DNA of 64,000 nucleotides from contig NZ_CP010070.1 in the NCBI RefSeq assembly GCF_000800805.1, positions 682,001-746,000 of the forward strand. Reading direction: 5' to 3'. The stretch's first letter is position 1; each line of letters starts with the position of its first letter. The DNA is from Candidatus Methanoplasma termitum (GTDB lineage: Archaea; Thermoplasmatota; Thermoplasmata; Methanomassiliicoccales; Methanomethylophilaceae). Made by a program: the position numbers and the translations under genes. This document shows, in pieces, positions 55,520 to 64,000 of the stretch. The notes under the pieces were generated by a model, which ran no database searches, was not told the DNA's origin, and saw nothing but the letters and a program-made list of their open reading frames with translations.

Positions 55520-56272
55520 TTACATCTCCGTCATCTTCTTTATTGCGGCGATCATTTCCTCGAACGTCGCCTTGACCGGAACTATATCTGCCCATATCCC
55601 GAGTGATGCCAGCATATCAGTTGTTGGTTTTCCTATGGCGGCGACCTTTGATCTTTTGAACATATCTTTGGCATCTATCCCTCTTTTCTCCGCCGCCTCG
55701 ACAAAAGAACTTGCAGAGAGCGGGCTTGTGAATGCGAACACATCTACCTTGCCAAGCCTTCCCGCATCTAATATCTTATTCAGATGCTTCGGGTCGACAG
55801 GCTTCAGACTGTATGCGATGAAATCCACGACCTCTGCGCCCATGGCCCTGAGGCCTTCGTCCAGGACGCGTGAGCCATGGTCCGACCTTATAAGTATTAT
55901 CTTCTTTCCCTTCACAGAGCCGTGCAGATGCTCCACTATGCCTTCGGAACTATATTCTGAAGGCATTGTGTCCGTGGCCACTCCGAGACGCTCCAGAGCT
56001 TTCGCCGTCCCCGGCCCGATGGAAAGTATGTGTGCATCTCTCATCGAATCTTTGAAAATGGGTGATCTTCCGCACTCCTCTGCGGATGTGGGGGATGTGA
56101 ACACCACAACGTCGTTCTCGCTTATTGTACGGAACAACTGCTCCATATCTTGGATACTGCATGGGATTATCTCCAGAGATGGAGCGGCCATCACGGTGAA
56201 TCCCGCGGCCTCTGCTGCCTTTATCGATTCTTTAAGTCTTCTTTCGGGTCTCGTAAAGGCAATTACTGTCAA
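55520..56272 (-). CDS. hemD: Uroporphyrinogen-III synthase
   Basis: This 250-aa two-domain protein (VVFTSPTSAEEC, VFAFTSPLSASSF, KVAAIGKPT) cyclises hydroxymethylbilane to uroporphyrinogen III. Sequence conservation is low, as is normal for HemD. It is coupled to cobA upstream by an ATGA overlap. Confidence 0.9.
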   Translation of the reverse strand: MTVIAFTRPERRLKESIKAAEAAGFTVMAAPSLEIIPCSIQDMEQLFRTISENDVVVFTSPTSAEECGRSPIFKDSMRDAHILSIGPGTAKALERLGVATDTMPSEYSSEGIVEHLHGSVKGKKIILIRSDHGSRVLDEGLRAMGAEVVDFIAYSLKPVDPKHLNKILDAGRLGKVDVFAFTSPLSASSFVEAAEKRGIDAKDMFKRSKVAAIGKPTTDMLASLGIWADIVPVKATFEEMIAAIKKMTEM

Positions 56273-57006
56273 TACAGGTCCCCCAGAACGCTCCGCTGTG
56301 TCACCACATCTCCGATGAGGATTATCCCCGGGGCCTTCATCTCCTTTATTTTTATCATCGAAGCCAGCTCGGACAGCGTGGATACCTCCGTCCTGTAACG
56401 ACCGCGCTCATTCACAACGGCTGCCGCAGGTGTATCTCTTTTCATCCCTCCTTCCATCAACTCAAATGAGATGCGCTCTGCGTTGCTCATTCCCATCAAA
56501 ATAACAATGGTCCCGTCCGTTTTTGCAAGTTTTCTCCAGTCGACCTTATCCTCAGAGCGGTCGGCCCTTTCGTGGCCTGTGGCGATAGTCACATAGGAGG
56601 CGTTGTCTCTGTGCGTGAGCGGTATCCCGGCAAGTTCCGGCACGGATATCGACGATGACACACCCGGAACAACGTGCACTTCGATCCCGGCCTTCCTAAG
56701 CTCGGCGACCTCCTCGGCCCCTCTTCCGAAAAGGAACGGATCCCCTCCTTTCAAACGGACCACGTCCTTTCCTTCGCTCGCAAGTCTGACCAATGTCTCA
56801 TTGATCTCTTCCTGGGTCATCTTATGGTTTCCGCCGCGTTTGCCAGCGTCGATCAGCTCGGCACCCTTACACTCCTTTAAGATATCTGGGTCTATGAGCG
56901 CATCGTGCACGACCGTTTTTGCTGATCTCAGCAGTTCCAGTCCCCTGACCGTGATCAGACCTATGCCTCCGGGTCCGGCCCCTACAAGATATACTTTTCC
57001 TTTCAT
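56269..57006 (-). CDS. cobA: Uroporphyrinogen-III C-methyltransferase (SUMT)
   Basis: This 245-aa SAM-dependent enzyme makes precorrin-2. It has GAGPGGIGLITVRG, VRLKGGDPFLFGRG and the VPGVSSSISVPELAGIPLTHR segment. It is coupled by ATGA overlaps to hemC upstream and hemD downstream. Confidence 0.95.
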   Translation of the reverse strand: MKGKVYLVGAGPGGIGLITVRGLELLRSAKTVVHDALIDPDILKECKGAELIDAGKRGGNHKMTQEEINETLVRLASEGKDVVRLKGGDPFLFGRGAEEVAELRKAGIEVHVVPGVSSSISVPELAGIPLTHRDNASYVTIATGHERADRSEDKVDWRKLAKTDGTIVILMGMSNAERISFELMEGGMKRDTPAAAVVNERGRYRTEVSTLSELASMIKIKEMKAPGIILIGDVVTQRSVLGDLY

Positions 57007-57873
57007 TGAACCGCCCCCTTCAATATTGCTGCGATGTGCTCAAGTTCGGACAATTTATATTTAGCCGATAACACGGAGTCATACTTCCTTATTGTTTCCC
57101 CATCAAAGAACGTCGCCCTTATTCTCAATCCGTCTTCCTGTTTTTTTGCGTTTATTCCGATCGGTGACGAACATATACCGCCCATGATCCTCATGATCTT
57201 CCTCTCTGCTTCCGTCTCCGTCCTTGCGTCCTTGTCATCGATCTTGCCGAGGGTCTCTACGATTTTCTCATCGGACGATCTGCAGGCGATCGCGATCGCG
57301 CCCTGCCCGGGCAGGCACAAAATCGTCCAGTTCGAGGGTGTGCATCTCTCTTCTTATACCGAGACGCTCAAGTCCGGCCTTTGCCAATATTATCGCATCG
57401 TATTTTCCGGAATCGAGTTTTCTCAGTCTCGTATCGATATTTCCCCTCAACCCCACCACTTCAAGGTCGGGGCGGACGCTTTTCAGGATGAAATTCCTCC
57501 TTACGGAAGATGACCCTACGACCGCTCCGTAAGGGAGGTCTTCAATGCGCATCGGCAGGATGACATCCTCAACGGGAGCCCTCGGAAGTACGGCACCTAT
57601 TATTATCTCGGTTCCTCTGAACACCGGCATATCCTTCATTGAATTTACCGAAACGTCAATATCTCCTGCTAGAAGGGCGTTATCCAGTTCCCTCACAAAT
57701 GCTCCGTACCCTCCCATATCTTTCAGTTCGGTCGTTTGGTCTATATCGCCGGATGTTTTGACAGCCTTCACTTCCATCTTCTCATCCGAAACGGCGGCCA
57801 TCAGCTCCATAAAAATGTCGGTCTGAGCAAGTGCCAGTCTGCTGTCCCTTGTTCCTATTATCAAAAGATGCAC
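57003..57873 (-). pseudogene. hemC: Hydroxymethylbilane synthase, frameshifted
   Basis: Two frames make one HemC. The first (57873-57268, GTG start) covers the catalytic N-terminal half: GTRDSRLALAQTD, SVNSMKDMP, GSSSVRR and LRGNIDTRL. It then runs out of register at DDFVPA. The second frame (57320-57003) resumes with PGQGAIAIACRSSDE. It contains the dipyrromethane cofactor Cys in GGICSSPIG. Removing one base from the C/G run gcccgggc near 57310 gives DDFVPAGQGAIAI. HemC is required for all tetrapyrroles and the rest of the operon is intact, so a one-base sequencing/assembly error is likelier than loss. Confidence 0.88.
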
Positions 57874-59111
57874 CTCATGTTCTTATCGAATTCTTCGGCG
57901 ATCTTTTTCAATGCAGGCCCATGTTCGGTCGAGAGGAAGCTTACTTCGAGTGCCGACGGCGGCAGATATACTCCTGCGTCCAACATGAGTTTGAAAAGCC
58001 CGAAAAACGTTTTCCTGTCGCACTTCAATGCGTCTGCCGCATTGCGAACAGAATCCACTCCGAAAAATATCTGGAACATCGATCCGACAGAGTTGATCGT
58101 CGCCGGGATATTGTTATCCTCTATCGAGTCGGATAAAGATGATGCGAGCTCAGAACCCATCTTGTTCAATGCGGCGTACCGTTCACGTGTCATCTCTTTC
58201 AGCGTAGCCGTTCCGGCCACGGCTGTCAGCGGGTTCCCCGAGAACGTGCCTGCCTGGTACACAGTTCCCGCCGGAGAAAGGTTCTGCATTATTTCTTTTC
58301 GTCCTGCCAAAGCTCCTGCGGGAAGTCCCCCTCCCATTATCTTTCCCATTGTGCATAGGTCAGGGATGACATTGTACAGTTCCTGCGCCCCGCCTGCAGA
58401 AAGTCTGAATCCTGTGATCACCTCGTCAAAGATCAGGAGAACTCCGTTTTTCTTGGTGATCTTCCTTATTTTCTGCAGATAATCTTTCTTTGGTGGCACT
58501 ATTCCTACATTCCCAAGTACCGGCTCCATTATGACCGCGGCAATGTCGTCGTTTTTCTCAAGCATGGATTCCATCTGTTCCTCTGAGTTGTACTCGACAA
58601 CATAGGTACAGGATGCCGTCTCCGAAAGTATCCCGTTCTTCAGCGACCGCTGCGTATTGTCGGAGAGGACGGCATCATGCGAGCCGTGGAACCCTCCGTT
58701 CATCTTTACTATGCCACGTTTACCGGTGTAACCTCTGGCCAGGCGTATGGAATGCATCGTTGCCTCTGTTCCGGAGTTCACCAGACGGACCATTTCGGCA
58801 CACGGCATTCTTTTTGAGATCTCTTTTATCAGTTCCCTTTCCTGAGGCGAAGGCGTACCGAACACCGTCCCCCTTTCAGTCTGTTTTTCAACAGCCGACA
58901 CGACCGCCGGATGGGAATGTCCCAGTATCAGTGGGCCGTATGCCATGCACAGGTCCACATACTCGTTCCCGTCAACATCGGTCACACTGCATCCCTTCCC
59001 GCTTGCCATATATACGGGGCTGGGTTCGAACGCTCTGACGGGACTCGATACGCCACCGGGGGTCAGATCCCGCATCTCCTGATGATAGCGGAACGATGTT
59101 CCCCTGTTCAT
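57861..59111 (-). CDS. hemL: Glutamate-1-semialdehyde 2,1-aminomutase
   Basis: This 416-aa PLP enzyme converts glutamate-1-semialdehyde to 5-aminolevulinate. Motifs include GVSSPVRAF, NSGTEATMHSIRLAR, FDEVITGFRLSAGGAQ and the PLP lysine in TMGKIMGGGLPAGA. It overlaps hemC by 13 nt and hemB by 4 nt. Confidence 0.96.
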   Translation of the reverse strand: MNRGTSFRYHQEMRDLTPGGVSSPVRAFEPSPVYMASGKGCSVTDVDGNEYVDLCMAYGPLILGHSHPAVVSAVEKQTERGTVFGTPSPQERELIKEISKRMPCAEMVRLVNSGTEATMHSIRLARGYTGKRGIVKMNGGFHGSHDAVLSDNTQRSLKNGILSETASCTYVVEYNSEEQMESMLEKNDDIAAVIMEPVLGNVGIVPPKKDYLQKIRKITKKNGVLLIFDEVITGFRLSAGGAQELYNVIPDLCTMGKIMGGGLPAGALAGRKEIMQNLSPAGTVYQAGTFSGNPLTAVAGTATLKEMTRERYAALNKMGSELASSLSDSIEDNNIPATINSVGSMFQIFFGVDSVRNAADALKCDRKTFFGLFKLMLDAGVYLPPSALEVSFLSTEHGPALKKIAEEFDKNMRCIF

Positions 59112-60076
59112 TTCTTCAGCTCCTTCAGAACCTCTTCGGCGAAATAAGTTATCAAAATATCCGCACCGGCCCTTTTTATGGATATCAGTGATTCCATCAT
59201 TGTCCTGCGCTCATCCAGCCAACCGTTTGCGGCCGCTGCCTTGATCATGGCATACTCGCCCGAGACCTGATACGCCGCGATCGGAATACAAAGTTCATTC
59301 TTTGCCTGCTTTATCACATCGAGATATGGCATTGCCGGCTTTACCATTATTATGTCCGCTCCCTCTTCGATATCTCTGCGCATCTCGGTCATCGCTTCTC
59401 TTCCGTTTGCCGGGTTCATCTGATAGGTCTCTCTTCCGTAAGCTGAGGGCGCGGAGTGAGCTATATCTCGGAAAGGACCGTAGAACCCGCTGCAGAATTT
59501 TGCGCTGTACGCCATGATCGGGACCTCTTTGTGCCCGGAATCGTCCAGCGCCTCTCGTATATTCATTATCTGACCGTCCATCATTCCGCTGGGAGCGATC
59601 ATGTGCGCACCTGCGTCTGCGAGAGATTCTGCGATCTTTCTGTATTTGATCAATGTGAGATCATTGTCGACGCCGTGTTCACACACTATCCCGCAGTGCC
59701 CGTGGTCGGTATATTCACACATACAGAGGTCGGCTGCCACGAGCAGGTCTGAGGTAGATTCGATCTTCCTTATTGCGCTTTGCACCACACCGTTCTTCGC
59801 GAATGCACCGGATCCCTCCGCATCCTTACGTCTGGGTATTCCGAAGAGCATGACCGCATTGATCCCCGCAGAGTACAGCCTTTCTGACACCTCTGCAGCT
59901 TTGCTCAGAGGGTATGTCGGAACACCTGGCATTGAATCAGTATATTTGATGGAGTCCAAAGACTCATCGAAGAACAACGGGAGCATAAGGTCGTTCGGAT
60001 GCAGCCTTGTCTCGGTGAGCATGTTCCTTATCATTTCATTCGAGCGTCTGCGCCTCATCCTGTCAGTTGGGAACAT
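59108..60076 (-). CDS. hemB: Porphobilinogen synthase (5-aminolevulinate dehydratase)
   Basis: This 322-aa enzyme condenses two 5-aminolevulinates. The zinc-type cysteines are in DLCMCEYTDHGHCG, and the active-site lysines are in MAYSAKFCSGFYGPFRD and IMVKPAMPYLD. It overlaps hemA's stop by 1 nt (TAATG). Confidence 0.96.
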   Translation of the reverse strand: MFPTDRMRRRRSNEMIRNMLTETRLHPNDLMLPLFFDESLDSIKYTDSMPGVPTYPLSKAAEVSERLYSAGINAVMLFGIPRRKDAEGSGAFAKNGVVQSAIRKIESTSDLLVAADLCMCEYTDHGHCGIVCEHGVDNDLTLIKYRKIAESLADAGAHMIAPSGMMDGQIMNIREALDDSGHKEVPIMAYSAKFCSGFYGPFRDIAHSAPSAYGRETYQMNPANGREAMTEMRRDIEEGADIIMVKPAMPYLDVIKQAKNELCIPIAAYQVSGEYAMIKAAAANGWLDERRTMMESLISIKRAGADILITYFAEEVLKELKK

Positions 60077-61314
60077 TATTTCACCTCCAGTCCGAAAAGA
60101 TATTTTGCCGCATCGATGATATCGTACTCTCCGTTGACCGAAGAGTTCCTGAGCTGCTCATATGCGTCAAAAAGTAACTTTGACACTATCGCCCTCGACA
60201 TGTCCTCAAACACTTCGTCTATATCAGCGGTTACAGCCCTTTTCTTTGCCCTCAATAATTCTTCTTCTCTTATGGCCGCCGCTTTCCTGCTTATCTCTCC
60301 GATGATATTGTCTGCCTTTTCCGTCAGGTGGTCAACGTCCATCTTGGCGATCTCCTCGCTGACGATACGTTCGGCCTCCGTGATCTCGGACATCCTTTTC
60401 ATCATGTTCTCTGCGGCCACTCCCTGGAGTCCGTCCATTGATTCCAATGATATCCCGGGGATCTCTCCAACGCTGCTGTCTACGTTCTTTGGTACAGAAA
60501 CATCCACGATCAAAAGTGGTCTTCTGCGGTTCCCCGCCGATCTTATCGTCTCGGGAAAGATCAGTGGGTGCGGCGCCTTGGTGGCAACGAACATCACATC
60601 GCTGTCGGCGATAGCCGATGGGAGATAATCCAAGCTGAAGGCCGTGCCTCCGGTCATGATCGCAAGCTCCGATGCTCTGTTGAATGTGCGGCTTGACAGG
60701 AATATGGCACTTGTGCCCTTATCCATAAGGGCCTTTGCTATCGTTGTAGCAACGCTTCCCGCGCCTATTATAGTGATGGTCTTGTCTTTCAATCCGCCTA
60801 CTCTCTTCTCTGCCAATTCCACCGCTGCGGACCCGACAGATAACGAACAGTCGCTTATGCGTGTCTTTGCCCTTACTCTCTTACCTAACGCAAGAGCCCT
60901 GTCGAAAAGCTTTGATAGGTATTTGGAAACGTGCCCTTCCACCTTTGCCCTCACATATGCATCTCTGACCTGCCCCTGTATCTGGTCCTCGCCAACAATG
61001 AGAGAATCAAGGCCGCATGATACTCTGAAAAGGTGTCTTATGGATTCTTTTCCCTGAAGAATGAACGGTATGTTCTGTTCTTTCGAACGGGGGACCGTGT
61101 TCTGTACAAATGATTCTAACTCTTTCCTCACCGTTTCAACATTGTCCGTCCCGACATATATCTCAAAACGGTTGCACGTTTTCAGCATAACGTATTCATT
61201 CTCTCTGGTCGTGCTCACAAGATACTTAGGGATGTTGGATTCCATCACCTGAGCGATGTTGCTCATGGCTTCGACGCCTGCGCATGAATGGGTTACGTGG
61301 AGACTTATTATCAC
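60076..61314 (-). CDS. hemA: Glutamyl-tRNA reductase
   Basis: This 412-aa NADPH-dependent enzyme is the first committed step to tetrapyrroles. The nucleophilic Cys is in LKTCNRFEIY, followed by GLDSLIVGEDQIQGQ and the NADPH-binding IGAGSVATTIAKAL, with a C-terminal helical dimerisation domain. The start is GTG, overlapping sirC's stop (GTGA). Confidence 0.96.
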   Translation of the reverse strand: MIISLHVTHSCAGVEAMSNIAQVMESNIPKYLVSTTRENEYVMLKTCNRFEIYVGTDNVETVRKELESFVQNTVPRSKEQNIPFILQGKESIRHLFRVSCGLDSLIVGEDQIQGQVRDAYVRAKVEGHVSKYLSKLFDRALALGKRVRAKTRISDCSLSVGSAAVELAEKRVGGLKDKTITIIGAGSVATTIAKALMDKGTSAIFLSSRTFNRASELAIMTGGTAFSLDYLPSAIADSDVMFVATKAPHPLIFPETIRSAGNRRRPLLIVDVSVPKNVDSSVGEIPGISLESMDGLQGVAAENMMKRMSEITEAERIVSEEIAKMDVDHLTEKADNIIGEISRKAAAIREEELLRAKKRAVTADIDEVFEDMSRAIVSKLLFDAYEQLRNSSVNGEYDIIDAAKYLFGLEVK

Positions 61315-61925
61315 TTCGGCACCCCCAGCTCTTTGACCCTGTCCGTTGCGGATAATACGTCCCCGTCTGCGGCATATCTCCTCACTTCAGGATCGTGGGC
61401 CACTCTTTTCAGGAATTCGGAACGTTTCTTCTGTGTTCCTTTACCGGCGCACATGATCCTTGCTTCAAATAAAATGTCATACATTGCGTCAAATCTCCCG
61501 TCCAGAAAGGTCTCAAGCTCTTCTACAACGAAAGGAGGGAATGCCGGAAGCTTTCCGTTCGTTGAAACTGTGACCAAATATCTCCCTCTGTCCAGAACTG
61601 ACGGTATCAGTATGTTGCCTCCGCCGTGGGCGGAATTGATGTAGAGGCCTTGGCTCAAAGCGTGATCTCTTATCTCAGAATTCATTGTTTCGTTGTCTGT
61701 GGCCATGACCGTGATATCGAAATCACTCATCATTTCACATATTTCGAGTACGGTCACCCTCTTTTTTATTACATTTTTGGCAACGTCCGCTATCCCCTCC
61801 ATGGTCTTTTCCGCTATCACGGTTATATCTGCGCCTTCAAAATGCATGCACTTCCGAAGGGCTACCGGCCCTCCGCCTACAACAAGCACCCTGAGGCCAT
61901 CTGGGGATACCAACAGAGGGATCAT
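61311..61925 (-). CDS. sirC: Precorrin-2 dehydrogenase (SirC/CysG N-terminal type)
   Basis: This 204-aa NAD-dependent enzyme oxidises precorrin-2 to sirohydrochlorin. It has VLVVGGGPVALRK at the N-terminus and NSAHGGGNILIPSVLDRGR. It lacks the extra domains of full CysG. As first gene of the operon, it lies behind a TATA box (about 62018-62030, minus strand) flanked by two operator-like palindromes. Confidence 0.93.
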   Translation of the reverse strand: MIPLLVSPDGLRVLVVGGGPVALRKCMHFEGADITVIAEKTMEGIADVAKNVIKKRVTVLEICEMMSDFDITVMATDNETMNSEIRDHALSQGLYINSAHGGGNILIPSVLDRGRYLVTVSTNGKLPAFPPFVVEELETFLDGRFDAMYDILFEARIMCAGKGTQKKRSEFLKRVAHDPEVRRYAADGDVLSATDRVKELGVPK

Positions 61926-61985
61926 TACACCTGCGCCTCCAGGCAGAATGCGATCTTTTCCTTTTCATTTATCATTTAATGTCAC

Positions 61986-62002
61986 TTGGATGTATTATCC
62001 AA
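61986..62002. promoter_or_regulatory. Operator-like palindrome 1 upstream of the tetrapyrrole operon
   Basis: TTGGA-TGTATTA-TCCAA spans the predicted transcription start for sirC (about 26 nt from the TATA box). It matches palindrome 2 at 15 of 17 positions. Confidence 0.55.
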
Positions 62003-62017
62003 CTATGAAAAGCATTC

Positions 62018-62030
62018 TTTATATTTATAT
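62018..62030 (-). promoter_or_regulatory. TATA box of the tetrapyrrole operon
   Basis: On the minus strand, the AATATAAATATAAAG region is a good TATA box placed between the two palindromes. Confidence 0.45.
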
Positions 62031-62046
62031 TGGATGTATACTCCAA
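62030..62046. promoter_or_regulatory. Operator-like palindrome 2 upstream of the tetrapyrrole operon
   Basis: TTGGA-TGTATAC-TCCAA, extendable to 8-bp arms (ATATTGGA/TCCAATAT), is adjacent to the TATA box. It is spaced 44 bp (about four helical turns) from palindrome 1, start to start. Confidence 0.55.
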
Positions 62047-62127
62047 TATACTGATACTTATTAACTTTCTTCTTTTAAGTCTTTGAAGGGAGTCAATGGT
62101 TCGGATGTGTTCCGAATTGCACTTTCT

Positions 62128-62886
62128 TCAAACTTTCTTTATCTTTATCAGATACACATTGATAGAGAAGAAAGCTACGCAGAAGCATAACAACACAAAG
62201 AGAGACATCCAGGGAAAATCCCAACCTAAGGATGATGCTCTTGCAGTAACGCTTGAATGCGTAAGAGGCAGCGCATACAGTACAGCCTTGAACACTGACG
62301 GAAGTCCGTCGACCGCAAAGAAGGTGCCGCAAAGGAAGGTCATCGGGAGGATCACCAGATTGCTGAACAATGCTATTGCCTGATGCGTGTTCGCCAAAAA
62401 GGCTGCGGTAACACCCAAGAATGCAAAGGTAAAACATGACAGAAGGATGGAAATTGCAAAAAGAGGAGTGAAATGCAGATGTTCCGGGGACAATGCGATC
62501 CCTATCGCAAATATTATGCCGCTGCTGATCAACCCTCTGATCACTCCGTGCATAGACTTCCCCAGCACTACGGCGGGTATGCTCACCGGACACATCAAGG
62601 TCTCATCCAAAGAACGATAGTATAAGCGCTGGACGTTAAGTCTTGTGGAAACAGCGGAGAATGATGCAGATAATGAAGACAGCGCCGCGATACCCGGTAT
62701 GATGAACGCAATGTACGGGATGCCGTCGACATCGATGTTCTTCACCATCCCGAGTCCGAAGCCGAATGCCAAAAGATACAGCAAAGGACTCATTATTGTC
62801 GAGACAGAGATGTTCAGTAGATTGTGCCTCATGAATCTCAGGTCCCCCCACATAACGTAGTAGATCTCTTTCAAGAACCCTAACAT
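62128..62886 (-). CDS. ABC-2 type transporter permease
   Basis: This 252-aa membrane protein has six predicted helices and the ABC-2 pattern (AFIIPGIAALSSL, LYALPLTHS near the end). It pairs with the upstream ATPase (1-nt TGATG overlap) to form a DrrAB-like exporter of unknown substrate. Confidence 0.9.
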   Translation of the reverse strand: MLGFLKEIYYVMWGDLRFMRHNLLNISVSTIMSPLLYLLAFGFGLGMVKNIDVDGIPYIAFIIPGIAALSSLSASFSAVSTRLNVQRLYYRSLDETLMCPVSIPAVVLGKSMHGVIRGLISSGIIFAIGIALSPEHLHFTPLFAISILLSCFTFAFLGVTAAFLANTHQAIALFSNLVILPMTFLCGTFFAVDGLPSVFKAVLYALPLTHSSVTARASSLGWDFPWMSLFVLLCFCVAFFSINVYLIKIKKV

Positions 62887-63743
62887 CAGTCCTCACCCAC
62901 TTTCTTACCTGTGAGTTCCACGAAACAGTCCTCCAGGCTGGTGTTCCTTATCAGCACGGTATTTCTGTCTCCGAGGGTGGAAACAAAATCATTGGCTTCG
63001 TTCCTGGATCGAAAATACCGATAGTGGGTCTTGTGATCCTGACCATAGTACTCCACGGCGGTGGATCCTATTCTGTTGCAGAGATCTGAGGGTGCACCGT
63101 ATGCTATCAGTTTACCCTTATCTATTATCCCTACCGTATCACACAATACCTCGATCTCTTCTATGTAATGAGAAGTAAGGAATATTGTTGTGCCGTTGTC
63201 ATTCAGTTGCCTGATCAGGTCCCAAAGAAGTCTTCTGGCCTGAATATCCAGCCCGGCTGTGGGTTCATCCATGAAAAGCACTTTCGGTTCGTGTATCAGC
63301 GAACATACGATTGCGGCCCTTTTCTTCCATCCCCCGGACAGAGAATCCACTGTACGCTCCATGTATTCTTCAAGACCGACATGTTTTGCCAGCGTCTCTA
63401 TTTTTGTCTTCCTTTCCTTTGGAGGTATCTTTTGAAGCATCGCATGGTGCATCATGTTCTCTCTGATCGTCAGATCTTTGTCTAAGCTGATATGCTGCTG
63501 AATTACCCCCATCAGCTTCTTCGCTTCCTTTGGATTTTTCAGCACATCGTATCCTCCGACGGATATCTCGCCCTCGGAAAAACTGGTAAGCGTCGAGATC
63601 ATCCTCACTGTTGTTGTCTTTCCGGCGCCGTTCGGTCCGAGGAACCCGAAGATCTCACCTTCGGCCACTGTAAGATCCAGACCATCCACCGCTGTCTCGT
63701 CCCCATATTTTTTTACGAGCCCTTTGACAACTATTATGTCCAC
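62886..63743 (-). CDS. ABC transporter ATP-binding protein (DrrA-like)
   Basis: This 285-aa ATPase has Walker A GPNGAGKTT, Q-loop IQQHISLD, signature LSGGWKKRAAI, Walker B VLFMDEPTAGLD and the H-loop TSHYIEE. A C-terminal extension of about 70 aa follows. The start is GTG with an AGGTG site. It is 21 nt downstream of cbiC and followed by its permease. Confidence 0.93.
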   Translation of the reverse strand: MDIIVVKGLVKKYGDETAVDGLDLTVAEGEIFGFLGPNGAGKTTTVRMISTLTSFSEGEISVGGYDVLKNPKEAKKLMGVIQQHISLDKDLTIRENMMHHAMLQKIPPKERKTKIETLAKHVGLEEYMERTVDSLSGGWKKRAAIVCSLIHEPKVLFMDEPTAGLDIQARRLLWDLIRQLNDNGTTIFLTSHYIEEIEVLCDTVGIIDKGKLIAYGAPSDLCNRIGSTAVEYYGQDHKTHYRYFRSRNEANDFVSTLGDRNTVLIRNTSLEDCFVELTGKKVGED

Positions 63744-63764
63744 AAAACACCTGCCTTAGTGTAT

Positions 63765-64000
63765 TCAGTCTTTGTAGTATATCATTGCATTGCATATAGT
63801 GGCGGCGATGTTGCTGCCGCCCTTCCTTCCTTTTGCGACAATGTACGGGATATCGAGTTCCATTATCATCTCTTTCGATTCCACGACGTTCACAAAGCCG
63901 ACAGGTACACCTATGATCAGGTCCGGCCTTATTTTCCCGGCCTTTATCAGATCATACAAAGCTATCAGAGCTGTGGGGGCATTGCCGCATGCGATCACCA
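63765..64000 (-). CDS. cbiC: Precorrin-8X methylmutase CbiC, 3' part
   Basis: The C-terminal 77 or so residues of CbiC/CobH (VIACGNAPTALIAL, LIIGVPVGFVNVVESKE, GRKGGSNIAATICNA) are visible; the 5' part lies beyond the right edge. The enzyme migrates a methyl from C11 to C12 of the corrin ring to give cobyrinate. This supports corrinoid biosynthesis alongside CobQ and the tetrapyrrole operon. Confidence 0.92.
   Translation of the reverse strand, partial: VIACGNAPTALIALYDLIKAGKIRPDLIIGVPVGFVNVVESKEMIMELDIPYIVAKGRKGGSNIAATICNAMIYYKD

Noticed and set aside
55446-56318. 290-aa plus-strand frame opposite hemD
   Set aside because: Antisense shadow; hemD is in a tightly overlapping operon and has family motifs.
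1-64000. CRISPR array, tRNA or rRNA genes, insertion sequences
   Set aside because: No regularly spaced direct repeats, cloverleaf-like intergenic segments, rRNA tracts or transposase motifs were seen; most intergenic gaps are under 300 nt.

Overview
The window is a gene-dense stretch of an archaeal chromosome. Archaeal information-processing genes (a small clamp-loader subunit, Cdc6/Orc1, Trm1, an archaeal-type GluRS, TtuA) sit beside MptD, THEP1 and a long tetrapyrrole operon. AT-rich TATA-like boxes lie about 26 nt ahead of several leaderless start codons. Every complete gene I checked ends in TGA or TAA; none ends in TAG. One secreted-protein gene carries an in-frame TAG inside its signal peptide. 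Together with Sel1-repeat and InlB-like surface proteins, this points (as inference) to a host-associated Methanomassiliicoccales/Methanomethylophilaceae-like methanogen in which TAG can encode pyrrolysine. No rRNA, tRNA, CRISPR array or insertion sequence was seen.

Layout. 1-4.3 kb: three tandem Sel1-repeat genes and a frameshifted SDR gene. 4.3-13.6 kb: RfcS with a nitroreductase-like protein, then a NIF3 - Cdc6/Orc1 - TtuA run, then a minus-strand run of a PP-loop/ferredoxin fusion, CysS and a radical SAM enzyme. 13.6-18 kb: a small membrane protein, a PLP aminotransferase, RmuC, a small acidic protein and a start-less Fic-like remnant. 18-20.9 kb: cobyric acid synthase with an extra Cys-rich domain, a glutaminase-less CobQ paralogue and a ubiquitin-like sulfur carrier. 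21-24.4 kb: two secreted or membrane-anchored proteins. 24.4-33.8 kb: an AddA/AddB-like helicase-nuclease pair with a P-type ATPase, flanked by an intact DEDD exonuclease and by a paralogue that has lost its catalytic acids. 33.8-38.7 kb: small membrane proteins, a thioesterase, a MuiA-like DUF4139 protein and exonuclease VII. 38.7-40.5 kb: an ATPase plus TOPRIM/DUF4435 pair resembling the PARIS anti-phage system. 40.6-55 kb: a TPR protein, TrkH/TrkA, peroxiredoxin, an MBL hydrolase, NadA, MptD, THEP1, Trm1, PurA, UbiD, GluRS, a DtxR regulator, and an iron-sulfur flavoprotein divergent from an HxlR regulator. 55.1-62.1 kb: an eight-gene minus-strand operon running sirC-hemA-hemB-hemL-hemC-cobA-hemD-cbiX from glutamyl-tRNA to metallated sirohydrochlorin, behind two matched palindromes. 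62.1-64 kb: an ABC-2 exporter and the edge of cbiC.

How it fits together. The tetrapyrrole operon would feed corrinoid and F430 synthesis, and CobQ and CbiC act later on the corrinoid branch. TtuA and the sulfur carrier suggest tRNA thiolation. AddAB, ExoVII, RmuC and the PARIS-like pair form an unusual concentration of bacterial-style DNA-processing and defence genes. The strongest leads are the in-signal-peptide amber codon, the PARIS-like pair, the catalytically dead exonuclease paralogue, the split-architecture CobQ pair, the twin operators ahead of the tetrapyrrole operon, and a symmetric promoter serving two leaderless genes.
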